Assembly (NCBI GenBank): GCA_041591915.1
Contig: JBFHRB010000057.1
Coordinates: 1-14,509 of the forward strand
Source: JBFHRB01 sp041591915
GTDB taxonomy: Bacteria; Actinomycetota; Nitriliruptoria; Nitriliruptorales; Nitriliruptoraceae
Direction: 5' to 3'
Length of the DNA stretch: 14,509 bases
Positions within the stretch are counted from its first letter, which is position 1; each line of letters starts with the position of its first letter. Shown one piece after another: positions 1 through 7,109 of the stretch. The position numbers and the translations under genes were made by a program. The notes under the pieces were generated by a model, which was given only the letters and a program-made list of their open reading frames with translations, had not been told where the DNA came from and searched no databases.

Positions 1-1240
1 CGCGGAGCGCTGCCAGTTCCACCGCAAGAACTACTTCTACCCCGACCTGCCGAAGAACTACCAGATCAGCCAGTACGACATACCGCTGTGCCACGACGGC
101 TGGCTCGAGATAGAGACCGAGGCCGGGCCCGTCCGTGTGGGCATCGAGCGCCTCCACATGGAGGAGGACACCGGCAAGTCGACCCACGTCGGCGAGACGG
201 GCCGCCTCCACGGCGCCGACTACTCGCTGCTCGACTACAACCGCGCAGGCACGCCACTGCTGGAGATCGTGAGCCACCCCGAGGTGCGCACGCCGGAGCA
301 GGCGCAGGCCTACCTCCGCGAGCTCCAGGGCATCGTCCGGACGCTCGGCGTCGGGGACGCGCGCATGGAGGAGGGCTCCATGCGTTGCGACGCCAACGTG
401 TCGGTGCACCGTCCCGGCACCGAGTTCGGTACGCGCTGCGAGATCAAGAACCTGAACTCCGTCCGTTCGCTCGGGCGGGCGATCCAGTACGAGGCCGAGC
501 GGCAGGTCGACCTGATCGAGTCCGGCGGCACGGTCGTGCAGGAGACCCGCCACTGGGACGAGGAGCGCGGCGTCACCGAGACGCTGCGTCGCAAGGAGAC
601 CGTCACCGACTACCGGTACTTCCCCGACCCCGACCTCGTGCAGATCGTCTCGCCCGCCGACGTCGTCGACGCGCACCGCAGCTCCCTGCCGGAGCTGCCC
701 GCCGCAGCGCGCGACCGCCTCGACGAGGTCGGGGTGCCGCACGCGCAGGCGGCGACCATCGTGGGCGGCGACCTCCTCCCGTGGTTCGACGAGGCCGTCG
801 CCGCGGGCGCGGACCCCGTCACCGTCGCGAACTGGCTGTCGGGCGAGGTCACCGCTCACCTCAACGAGCGGGGGCTCGAACCCGCCTCCTCGGGGCTGAG
901 TGGTGCGCACGTGGCCGAGCTCGTCTCCCTCATCGCCGACGGCACGCTGTCGAACAAGCTCGCGAAGAAGGTCCTGACCGGGGTCTTCGACGCCGGCGGC
1001 GAGAAGCTGCCCGGACAGGTCGCGGACGAGCAGGGCCTCAAGCAGGTCTCCGACGAGGGTGAGCTGCAGGCCATCGTCGACGACATCGTCGCCAACAACC
1101 CTGACATCGTCGAGAAGATCAAGGGCGGGGCGGACAAGGCGATCGGGGCGCTCGTCGGCCAGGTGATGAAGGCGACGCGCGGTCAGGCGAACCCGGGCCT
1201 CGCGAACGACCTCCTCCGCAAGGCGATCGACGCGAGCTGA
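1..1240 (+). CDS. gatB: Asp-tRNA(Asn)/Glu-tRNA(Gln) amidotransferase subunit B, 5'-truncated by window edge
   Basis: Subunit B of the GatCAB complex, which phosphorylates and then amidates Glu-tRNA(Gln) (and Asp-tRNA(Asn)) using ammonia supplied by GatA. The reading frame is open from base 2 and gives 412 residues; the usual length is about 480-500, so roughly 75 N-terminal residues lie outside the window. Family signatures are plain: RKNYFYPDLPKNYQ at the left edge, then ADYSLLDYNRAGTPLLEIV, GSMRCDANVSV and CEIKNLNSVR of the kinase/cradle domain. A helical region follows, and the C-terminal YqeY-like tail (about the last 150 residues) ends in a Val-Gly-Gln-Val-Met-Lys and Asn-Pro-Gly-Leu-Ala-Asn stretch typical of GatB. 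gatC and gatA would be expected just upstream. The TGA at 1238-1240 is followed by a hairpin-forming palindrome that may end the transcript. Confidence 0.96.
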   Translation, partial: AERCQFHRKNYFYPDLPKNYQISQYDIPLCHDGWLEIETEAGPVRVGIERLHMEEDTGKSTHVGETGRLHGADYSLLDYNRAGTPLLEIVSHPEVRTPEQAQAYLRELQGIVRTLGVGDARMEEGSMRCDANVSVHRPGTEFGTRCEIKNLNSVRSLGRAIQYEAERQVDLIESGGTVVQETRHWDEERGVTETLRRKETVTDYRYFPDPDLVQIVSPADVVDAHRSSLPELPAAARDRLDEVGVPHAQAATIVGGDLLPWFDEAVAAGADPVTVANWLSGEVTAHLNERGLEPASSGLSGAHVAELVSLIADGTLSNKLAKKVLTGVFDAGGEKLPGQVADEQGLKQVSDEGELQAIVDDIVANNPDIVEKIKGGADKAIGALVGQVMKATRGQANPGLANDLLRKAIDAS

Positions 1241-1255
1241 GGTGCGCGGCCCGCC

Positions 1256-1316
1256 GTGTGGACATCTCGGCGCCAAGTGGCGCCGAACCGTCCACACGGC
1301 AACAGATGTCCACACG
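1256..1316. repeat. Nested palindrome with three DnaA-box-like sites between gatB and dxs
   Basis: A 12-bp perfect inverted repeat, GTGTGGACATCT (1256-1267) and AGATGTCCACAC (1304-1315), encloses an inner hairpin with an 8-bp stem (TCGGCGCC 1267-1274, GGCGCCGA 1279-1286) and an AAGT loop. GTGTGGAC (1256-1263) can instead pair with GTCCACAC (1290-1297), and GTCCACACG recurs directly at 1290 and 1308, so two alternative outer stems exist. Each arm contains TCCACA. ATGTCCACA (1306-1314, and 1265-1257 on the other strand) differs by one base from TTGTCCACA, the actinobacterial DnaA box as I recall it; CCGTCCACA (1288-1296) differs by two. It could be the gatB terminator, a dispersed palindromic repeat, or a DnaA/regulator site. 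The rest of this 221-bp gap holds only the possible dxs promoter. Confidence 0.7.
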
Positions 1317-1358
1317 ATGATGGGTGCGCGCCGGACGAACCTGTACCGACGTCGGCTG

Positions 1359-1386
1359 TTCGTCGGGGGTCGTGGAGGCGTACGCT
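1359..1386 (+). promoter_or_regulatory. Possible dxs promoter
   Basis: TACGCT at 1381-1386 fits the actinobacterial -10 form TANNNT. A weak -35-like TTCGTC lies at 1359-1364, with a 16-nt spacer. This would give a 5' leader of about 70 nt before the GTG at 1462. The same hexamer occurs before the gene at the right edge of the window. Motif match only. Confidence 0.3.
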
Positions 1387-1461
1387 GTCGAGCCGTTGGG
1401 ACATCCCCGCCGTCGTCAGCCCACGCCCTGACGCCGTCGTGCCCCGCGAGGGGAGTGGTTC

Positions 1462-3321
1462 GTGGTTCTCGAGAAGGTCGACTCGCCAGGTGATCTGAAG
1501 GCGCTCGCGCCCGAGGAACTGCCGACCCTTGCCGAGGAGATCCGCCAGCACATCATCGAGGCGGTTGCCAGCGTCGGGGGCCACCTCGGCTCCAACCTCG
1601 GAGCCGTCGAGCTGACGATCGCCCTGCACCGCGAGTTCGACTCGCCCCACGACACGTTCCTGTGGGACACGGGCCACCAGGCGTACGTGCACAAGATCCT
1701 GACCGGCCGTCGCGGCCAGTTCGAGCACCTGCGCCAGGCCGGTGGCCTCTCCGGCTACCCCAGCCGGGCCGAGTCGCCCCACGACGTCATCGAGAACAGC
1801 CACGCCTCGACCGCGCTCAGCTGGGCCTACGGCATGGCCCTCGGCTACCAGTCGAACGGCGACGACCGCCACATCGTCGCGATCGTCGGGGACGGTGCGC
1901 TGACCGGCGGGATGGCGTACGAGGCGCTCAACAACATCGGCCACGACGGCGTGCCCGTCATCGTCGTGCTCAACGACAACGGCCGCAGCTACGCGCAGAC
2001 CGTCTCGCGCCTCAGCCACGAGGTCGATCGCCTCCGCACGACGATGGCGTACCGCGAGTGGCGACCCCGGCTCGACAAGCTGGTGAGCAAGTTCCCGTAC
2101 GGCGAGCGGCTCGCCGACGCGAGCCTGCAGGGCATCAAGGCCGCGATCTCCGACGCCCCGGCGCTGCAGAAGTTCGTCGAGGCGCTGGGCATCAAGTACT
2201 TCGGGCCGATCGACGGCCACGACGTCGAGGAGATGCAGCACCACCTCGCCGCTGCGAAGCGGGTCGAGGGCCCGGTCCTCGTCCACGTGCTCACGCAGAA
2301 GGGCAAGGGCTACACGCCCGCCGAGACCGACCCCGAGAAGAAGCTCCACGACACCTCGGCCTTCGACATCGCGACCGGACGCGCCCGGTCGAAGAAGCCC
2401 CGCAGCTGGACGACCGTCTTCAGCGATCAGCTCGTGCGCGTCGCCGACGAGCACCCCGAGGTCGTCGCCATGACCGCCGCCATGCCCGGCTCCACGGGCC
2501 TGCTCCCGCTGGCACAGCGCCACCCCGACCGGGTCATCGACGTGGGCATCGCGGAGCAGCACGCCGTGACCTGCGCGGCAGGGCTGTCGTACGCGGGCAA
2601 GACCCCGATCGTCGCCGTGTACTCCACGTTCTTCACCCGGGCGTTCGACCAGGCCAACCTCGACGTCGGCCTGCACGACGAGCACGTCGTGTTCGTCTTC
2701 GACCGTGCGGGCATCACGGGCGATGACGGCGCCAGCCACCACGGCATCCTCGACCTCGTCCTGACGCTTCGGATCCCGGCCATGACGGTCCTCGCACCCA
2801 GCTGTGCGGAGGAGCTCGAGGTGATGCTGGAGGAGGCCGTCGGACTGTCGGGGCCCGTCAGCATCCGGTTCCCCAAGGGCACGGCGATCACCGGACTCGG
2901 TGTGGGCCAGGGCCTGAAGGCCCGTCGGCTCCGCGAGGGGTCCGACCTCTGCTTCCTGTCGGTCGGTGATCGGCTGCAGGCGACGCTCGAGGCCGCCGAG
3001 GAGCTGGCCCGCGACGGTATCGAGGCCGCGGTCTGGGACGTCCGCTGCGTCCGTCCGGTCGATCTCGCGATGCTGGACGCCGCCGCCGAGTCCCCGCTCG
3101 TCATCACGGTCGAGAACGGCTTCGCCACCGGCGGCGCCGGCAGCTTCCTGACCGACCGCCTGGTGGAGCGCACCGGCGTCCGCGAGGCGCCCCCCGTGCT
3201 CCGGCTCGGCGTGCCGGACCAGTACATCCAGCACGGCAAGCCCGACCGCATCCTCAGCGAGCTGGGCCTCGACAGTGCCGGCATCCTCGCGGCGACGCGC
3301 AAGGCCCTCGGGCGCGACTGA
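1462..3321 (+). CDS. dxs: 1-deoxy-D-xylulose-5-phosphate synthase
   Basis: Condenses pyruvate and glyceraldehyde 3-phosphate to DXP with thiamine diphosphate, the entry step of the MEP isoprenoid pathway (and a source for thiamine and pyridoxal); cytosolic dimer. At 619 residues it is close to the usual 620-640. The N-terminal TPP domain has HLGSN (His41) and the GDGALTGG...NN motif (Gly143-Asp144-Gly145 to Asn157-Asn158). The central pyrimidine-binding domain has IDVGIAEQHAV with catalytic Glu365, then GDDGASHHG. The C-terminal transketolase domain runs from about residue 490 and ends normally. NDNGRSY in place of the enterobacterial NDNxMSIS is, from memory, usual in actinobacterial DXS. 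The GTG start at 1462 is chosen for the strong GAGGGGAG ribosome site at 1448-1455, 6 nt upstream. It converges with the next gene across 12 bp. Confidence 0.97.
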   Translation: MVLEKVDSPGDLKALAPEELPTLAEEIRQHIIEAVASVGGHLGSNLGAVELTIALHREFDSPHDTFLWDTGHQAYVHKILTGRRGQFEHLRQAGGLSGYPSRAESPHDVIENSHASTALSWAYGMALGYQSNGDDRHIVAIVGDGALTGGMAYEALNNIGHDGVPVIVVLNDNGRSYAQTVSRLSHEVDRLRTTMAYREWRPRLDKLVSKFPYGERLADASLQGIKAAISDAPALQKFVEALGIKYFGPIDGHDVEEMQHHLAAAKRVEGPVLVHVLTQKGKGYTPAETDPEKKLHDTSAFDIATGRARSKKPRSWTTVFSDQLVRVADEHPEVVAMTAAMPGSTGLLPLAQRHPDRVIDVGIAEQHAVTCAAGLSYAGKTPIVAVYSTFFTRAFDQANLDVGLHDEHVVFVFDRAGITGDDGASHHGILDLVLTLRIPAMTVLAPSCAEELEVMLEEAVGLSGPVSIRFPKGTAITGLGVGQGLKARRLREGSDLCFLSVGDRLQATLEAAEELARDGIEAAVWDVRCVRPVDLAMLDAAAESPLVITVENGFATGGAGSFLTDRLVERTGVREAPPVLRLGVPDQYIQHGKPDRILSELGLDSAGILAATRKALGRD

Positions 3322-3333
3322 GCCCGGACCGCC

Positions 3334-4461
3334 TCAGTAGCGGGTCAGCCACTGCTTGCAGAAGCGGTCGAGCTTCACCATCGCCTGTTCCATGTCCGGG
3401 CGGCCCAGGCCGAGCCTGAAGTGGTTGCCCTTCGCGCCGAACATCGGCCCCGGCGCGATGAGCACCCCCTGCTCGCGCAGGAGCTCCTCCGCGAAGGTCT
3501 GGATCGGGATGTCGACGTTGAGCCGAGGGAAGGTGACCGTCCCCGCGCGCGGGGCCACCCAGTCGAACGTGTCGCCGTAGGAGGCGAAGAACTCCTCGGC
3601 GATCTCGAGGTTGACCTCCACCATCTGCCGCGACCGCAGCAGCACCCGCCCACGTGCGCGCAGCGCGATGATCGCCATGACCTCGGATGGCGCGGACGGG
3701 CAGATGGTCAGGTAGTCCTTGTAACGCAGGCACGCCTCGATGGCGTCGCGGTCCCGCGTCGCGATCCAACCGATCCGCAGCCCCGCCAGCCCGAACGACT
3801 TCGACATCACGCCGACGCTGATCGCACGCGGGCTCAGCGACGCGGCGCCGGGAAGGCGGTCGAGCTCGTCGTACTCGAGGTAGCGGTAGACCTCGTCGCT
3901 GATCAGCCGGCAGTTGGCGTCCTCCACCAGCCGCACCGCCTCCTCGAACACCGTCTGGTCCGGGAGCGAGCCGGTCGGGTTGTGCGGGAAGTTCCAGACC
4001 ACCATCGAGGTGCGAGGGCTGAGTGCGGCCTTGAGGTCGCTGGCACGGAACTCCCAGTCGTTGTCGAGGCGGAGCGGCAGCTCCGTGACGTCCGCGCCAC
4101 AGGCACGCGGCAGCGTCACGAGGCTCTGGTAGGCGGGCGTGACGACGACGGCGTGCGTGTCCGGCCCCATCAGCGCCCGGCTCAGCGTGTACAGCGCCTC
4201 CTCCGCGCCCGAGAACACCAGCACGTCGTCCGCGGTCAGCCCGTCGTAGAGCCCGGCGATCTCCGCCCGCAGCTCCGGACGGCCGCGCGCATGCGTGTAC
4301 CCCAGGTGCAGCTGGTCCCACAGCGGCCAGATCTCCGCGTCCGCCAGGGCCAGGAGGTCGCGCAGGTTCCAGCCCGCGACGTCGGACGCCCCGAGCACGT
4401 GGTCCGCCTCGAACTCGTGCTGCTCGAACCAGCGCTCGAGCTCGAACGGCGGCAGCGTCAC
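3334..4461 (-). CDS. PLP-dependent aminotransferase, class I/II fold, substrate unknown
   Basis: Fold-type I PLP enzyme of 375 residues. Seen in order: the start LPPFELERWFEQHEF; the phosphate-binding GAEEALYTL; TPAYQSL; NFPHNPTG (PLP hydroxyl contact); SDEVYRYLEYD (Asp to pyridine N, Tyr); the Schiff-base lysine Lys221 in SKSFGLAGLRIGW; and a C-terminal FRLGLGR that should hold the substrate-carboxylate arginine. The N-terminal pattern resembles a little-studied aminotransferase subgroup (ERxFxxxEF...SDxxxxxLxxLLxLA) rather than classical AspC, so no substrate is named. An open frame extends to a GTG at 4494, but the GTG at 4461 is preferred because GAGGAG (4467-4472) sits 5 nt before it. 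It is divergent from ilvBNC, which may hint at amino acid metabolism, but it is not an IlvE (class IV) enzyme. Confidence 0.88.
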   Translation of the reverse strand: MTLPPFELERWFEQHEFEADHVLGASDVAGWNLRDLLALADAEIWPLWDQLHLGYTHARGRPELRAEIAGLYDGLTADDVLVFSGAEEALYTLSRALMGPDTHAVVVTPAYQSLVTLPRACGADVTELPLRLDNDWEFRASDLKAALSPRTSMVVWNFPHNPTGSLPDQTVFEEAVRLVEDANCRLISDEVYRYLEYDELDRLPGAASLSPRAISVGVMSKSFGLAGLRIGWIATRDRDAIEACLRYKDYLTICPSAPSEVMAIIALRARGRVLLRSRQMVEVNLEIAEEFFASYGDTFDWVAPRAGTVTFPRLNVDIPIQTFAEELLREQGVLIAPGPMFGAKGNHFRLGLGRPDMEQAMVKLDRFCKQWLTRY

Positions 4462-4484
4462 GGTGTCTCCTCGACGTCGCGGAT

Positions 4485-4514
4485 TTGACCTCACGCCCGG
4501 CGTCGGTCAGGCTA
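4485..4514. promoter_or_regulatory. Possible divergent promoters for the aminotransferase and the ilv leader
   Basis: On the minus strand, TAGCCT (4514-4509) fits TANNNT and would give an aminotransferase leader of about 40 nt. On the plus strand, TTGACC (4485-4490) is a good -35 and is followed after 17 nt by CAGGCT (4508-4513), one mismatch from TANNNT, overlapping the minus-strand -10. A plus-strand transcript from here would include the whole ilv leader. The 310 bp between the two start codons also hold the leader peptide and hairpins listed below; between 4515 and 4580 nothing else stands out. Confidence 0.35.
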
Positions 4515-4593
4515 CGCGCCGTCGGTGGGCGGTGACCGCACATCGGCGCCAAGGACAACGACGTCGCTACTGGCTCACGAAGGGGCCCGAGGC

Positions 4594-4662
4594 TTGCTGC
4601 GGATCGACACGTCACACGCGGACACGGCCCTCGTGTCCGTCGTCATCGTGCTCGTTACGTAG
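4594..4662 (+). CDS. Putative ilvB attenuator leader peptide
   Basis: A short ORF upstream of ilvB ends in V-S-V-V-I-V-L-V-T followed by TAG at 4660-4662: seven of the last nine residues are Val, Ile or Leu. It is open from a TTG at 4594 (22 codons, with AAGGGG-type ribosome site GAAGGGG at 4579-4585, 8 nt upstream). A shorter version would start at the GTG at 4633 with no clear ribosome site. Leader peptides rich in branched-chain codons that control ilv operons by ribosome-stall attenuation are known in Escherichia coli and in Corynebacterium. The ORF is followed at once by two hairpins and then, about 60 nt on, by ilvB. The start codon is uncertain. The run could be chance, since GTC/GTG codons are common here, but its position makes that less likely. 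Confidence 0.5.
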   Translation: MLRIDTSHADTALVSVVIVLVT

Positions 4663-4690
4663 CGCGTGGCTGGCGATCCCAGGCACGCGC
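4662..4690 (+). promoter_or_regulatory. Hairpin A of the putative ilv attenuator
   Basis: Inverted repeat starting on the last base of the leader-peptide stop codon. GCGCGTG (4662-4668) pairs with CACGCGC (4684-4690) and CTGG (4670-4673) with CCAG (4679-4682), with one G-G mismatch between them and a 5-nt loop. GGCTGG (4668-4673) inside its 5' arm is also complementary to CCAGCC (4698-4703) in the next hairpin, so an alternative structure can replace both. This fits the pause-stem or antiterminator role of classical attenuators; function is inferred. Confidence 0.5.
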
Positions 4691-4712
4691 GAACCTCCCA
4701 GCCGGGAGGTTC
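4691..4712 (+). terminator. Hairpin B: putative attenuator terminator before ilvB
   Basis: Perfect 9-bp inverted repeat GAACCTCCC (4691-4699) / GGGAGGTTC (4704-4712) with a 4-nt loop, directly abutting the preceding hairpin. The downstream sequence is TCTCGTAGTC with no real T-run, as is common for GC-rich actinobacterial terminators. It lies 59 bp before the ilvB start. An operator palindrome is an alternative reading, and a TAGTCT -10-like hexamer follows at 4716-4721. Confidence 0.5.
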
Positions 4713-4771
4713 TCGTAGTCTCGGGGCCATACTCCGGGTCAGTACGCGGAACCACTGAGAGGACCACGACC

Positions 4772-6529
4772 GTGCAGGTGACCGGCGCCCAGGCCGTCAT
4801 GAAGTCGCTGGAGGAACTCGGCGTCGACGTCGTGTTCGGCTACCCGGGGGGTGCGATCCTCCCGGCCTACGACCCGATGATCGACTCGCCCATCCGTCAC
4901 GTCCTCGTACGCCACGAGCAGGGCGCGGCGCACGCCGCCGAGGGCTACGCCCACGCGACCGGCAAGGTCGGGGTCTGCATCGTGACCTCCGGACCGGCTG
5001 CGACGAACCTGATCACCGGCCTCGCTGATGCGCACATGGACTCCATCCCGGTCCTCGCGATCACCGGGCAGGTGCCGTCCTCGGCCATCGGGTCCGACGC
5101 CTTCCAGGAGGCGGACGTCACGGGCATGACGATGCCCATCACCAAGCACAACGAGCTCGTGACCAACGCCGACCGGATCGCCGGTGCCATCAAGGAGGCG
5201 TACCACATCGCCTCCACGGGCCGGCCCGGACCCGTCCTCGTGGACATCCCCAAGGACATCCTGAACACGACGATCGAGTGGCACTGGCCGGAGTACATGG
5301 ACCTGCCGGGCTACCGCCCGACGATCCGCGGCCACGGCAAGATGGTCCGTGAGGCGCTCGACCTCATCGCCGGCGCCAGGAAGCCGGTCATCTACGCAGG
5401 CGGTGGCCTGGTCAGGGCGAACGCCGCGGACGAGCTCTTCGAGTTCGCCACGTCGCTCGACCTGCCCGTCGTCACCACCCTGATGGCGCGCGGGATCTTC
5501 CCCGACACCCACGAGCTCCACGTCGGGATGCCGGGCATGCACGGGCACTGGACGGCCGTGAAGGCGTTCCAGGACACCGACCTCCTGATCACGCTCGGTG
5601 CGCGGTTCGACGACCGCGTGACCGGCAAGCTCGACGGCTTCGCACCCAACGCCCGTGTCATCCACGTCGACATCGACCCGGCCGAGATCGGCAAGAACCG
5701 CCAGGTGGACGTGCCGATCGTCGGTGACGCCAAGATCGTCATCGGCCAGCTCAACAAGGCCGTCGAGGACAAGGGCGCCGCCAACGTCCGCCCGAAGCAC
5801 GACGCCTGGCTCGAGCAGCTCGCCACCTGGAAGCAGGAGCACCCCCTCAAGTGGGAGCAGCAGGACGACGGCCCGCTCAAGCCGCAGACGGCCATCACGG
5901 CCATCGCGAAGAAGTACGGCAACGACGCGATCTACGTGGCTGGCGTGGGCCAGCACCAGATGTGGGCGAGCCAGCTCATCGAGTACGTCGAGCCGCGGAC
6001 GTGGATCAACTCCGGCGGCCTCGGCACGATGGGCTTCGCCGTCCCGGCAGCCATCGGCGCGAAGGTCGGTCGCCCCGACAAGCGCGTCGTGGCGATCGAC
6101 GGTGACGGGTGCTTCCAGATGACGTTCCAGGAGATCGCCGCCGCCGTGCAGGCGGACATCCCGGTGACGTTCTGCGTCATCAACAACGGCTTCCTCGGCA
6201 TGGTCCGCCAGTGGCAGGAGCTCTTCTACGAGGAGCGCTACAGCGAGGTCATGCTCCCGCAGGACCTGCCCGACCTCGTGAAGCTCGCCGAGGCGTACGG
6301 CATCCCGGGGTTCCGCGCGACGACCGTCGACGAGCTCCAGACGGTCCTCGACAAGGCCTACGAGATCACGGACCAGTGCGTCCTCATCGACTTCCGTGTC
6401 GACCCGGACGAGAAGGTCTTCCCGATGGTCCCGGCCGGCATGACCAACGACGACATCATCGAGTCGGCCGAGGAGTGGTACGCCCGCGTGGCGGCCATGG
6501 CCGAGGCCCGCGAGCCGGAGACGGACTGA
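4772..6529 (+). CDS. ilvB: Acetolactate (acetohydroxyacid) synthase large, catalytic subunit
   Basis: TPP-dependent enzyme joining two pyruvates to acetolactate (valine, leucine) or pyruvate and 2-oxobutyrate to acetohydroxybutyrate (isoleucine). 585 residues, normal for the family. It starts VTGAQAVMKSLEELGV and FGYPGGAILP. Catalytic Glu49 is in VRHEQGAAHAAEGYA, followed by SGPAATNLITGLADA. The central FAD-type domain contains GARFDDRVTGKL. The C-terminal TPP domain has GDGCFQMTFQE (Gly444-Asp445-Gly446) and INNGFLGMVRQWQELFY (Asn471-Asn472), the diphosphate/Mg site. The frame is open far upstream, but the GTG at 4772 is chosen because the homologous region begins there and GAGAGGA (4757-4763) is 8 nt before it. 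First gene of ilvBNC; likely controlled by the leader hairpins upstream. Confidence 0.97.
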   Translation: MQVTGAQAVMKSLEELGVDVVFGYPGGAILPAYDPMIDSPIRHVLVRHEQGAAHAAEGYAHATGKVGVCIVTSGPAATNLITGLADAHMDSIPVLAITGQVPSSAIGSDAFQEADVTGMTMPITKHNELVTNADRIAGAIKEAYHIASTGRPGPVLVDIPKDILNTTIEWHWPEYMDLPGYRPTIRGHGKMVREALDLIAGARKPVIYAGGGLVRANAADELFEFATSLDLPVVTTLMARGIFPDTHELHVGMPGMHGHWTAVKAFQDTDLLITLGARFDDRVTGKLDGFAPNARVIHVDIDPAEIGKNRQVDVPIVGDAKIVIGQLNKAVEDKGAANVRPKHDAWLEQLATWKQEHPLKWEQQDDGPLKPQTAITAIAKKYGNDAIYVAGVGQHQMWASQLIEYVEPRTWINSGGLGTMGFAVPAAIGAKVGRPDKRVVAIDGDGCFQMTFQEIAAAVQADIPVTFCVINNGFLGMVRQWQELFYEERYSEVMLPQDLPDLVKLAEAYGIPGFRATTVDELQTVLDKAYEITDQCVLIDFRVDPDEKVFPMVPAGMTNDDIIESAEEWYARVAAMAEAREPETD

Positions 6530-6531
6530 CC

Positions 6532-7062
6532 ATGAGCCTGGACCAGCACATCCTGTCCGTCCTCGTCGAGAACAAGCCCGGCGTGCTCGCGCGCATCTCC
6601 GGGATGTTCAGCCGACGTGGCTACAACATCCACTCGCTCGCGGTCGGCCCCACCGACGACGAGCGCGTCTCTCGCATGACCATCGTGGTCGGCACCGAGG
6701 CGACCAAGCTCGAGCAGGTGATCAAGCAGCTGAACAAGCTGATCCACGTGCTCAAGATCGTCGAGCTGGACCACAGCAACGCCGTCGAGCGTGAGCTGTG
6801 CATGGTCAAGGTCAGCGCCGACCCGACCACGCGCTCGCAGGTCATCGAGCTGACCGACGTGTTCCGCGCCAAGATCGTCGACGTCGACCACGACTCGCTG
6901 ACGGTCGAGGCGTCGGGCTCGCCCGACAAGCTCGAGGCGATGCTGGACCTCCTCGAGCCCTACGGCATCCGCGAGATGGTGCGGACCGGCACGGTCGCAC
7001 TCGCCCGAGGCGCCCGGTCGATCACCGACGGCTCGAAGCTCCGCATGCAGCGCGTCGTCTGA
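6532..7062 (+). CDS. ilvN: Acetolactate synthase small, regulatory subunit
   Basis: Regulatory partner of IlvB that raises activity and confers feedback inhibition by valine. 176 residues, usual for the long (about 160-175) form. An N-terminal ACT domain covers about residues 6-80, starting HILSVLVENKPGVLARISG; Gly17 and Asn32 match the ACT residues that hold the amino acid in E. coli IlvH, so valine control is expected. A C-terminal ACT-like domain follows (LCMVKVSAD to IREMVRTGTVALARG). The ATG lies 2 nt after the ilvB stop, implying translational coupling; only a weak GGAG (6517-6520) precedes it, inside ilvB. Confidence 0.97.
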   Translation: MSLDQHILSVLVENKPGVLARISGMFSRRGYNIHSLAVGPTDDERVSRMTIVVGTEATKLEQVIKQLNKLIHVLKIVELDHSNAVERELCMVKVSADPTTRSQVIELTDVFRAKIVDVDHDSLTVEASGSPDKLEAMLDLLEPYGIREMVRTGTVALARGARSITDGSKLRMQRVV

Positions 7063-7109
7063 GGCGCACCCGCCACCCAACCCTCACAGAACCGAAAGGC
7101 ACCACCCAC

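Noticed and set aside
1256..1316. CRISPR array or insertion-sequence end
   Set aside because: Only two copies of a 9-bp direct repeat, no regular spacer units, no transposase and no target duplication.
1241..1461. tRNA or other structured RNA gene in the gatB-dxs gap
   Set aside because: The palindrome does not form a cloverleaf and there is no T-arm-like GTTCGA sequence in the right place.
1183..3234. 683-codon minus-strand open frame opposite dxs
   Set aside because: Low-complexity Arg/Asp/Val/Gly composition, no recognisable domain, and it lies wholly against a certain dxs gene; GC-rich third positions keep antisense frames open.
4462..4494. Longer start for the class I/II aminotransferase at GTG 4494
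   Set aside because: Adds eleven Arg-rich residues with no family match, while GTG 4461 has GAGGAG 5 nt upstream.
4295..4771. Upstream in-frame extension of ilvB
   Set aside because: The frame is open, but the translation has no similarity to AHAS, crosses the divergent aminotransferase start and the leader hairpins, and a good ribosome site places the start at 4772.
4515..4771. T-box riboswitch before ilvB
   Set aside because: No T-box core sequence or specifier-loop architecture was seen; the leader-peptide model explains the structure better.
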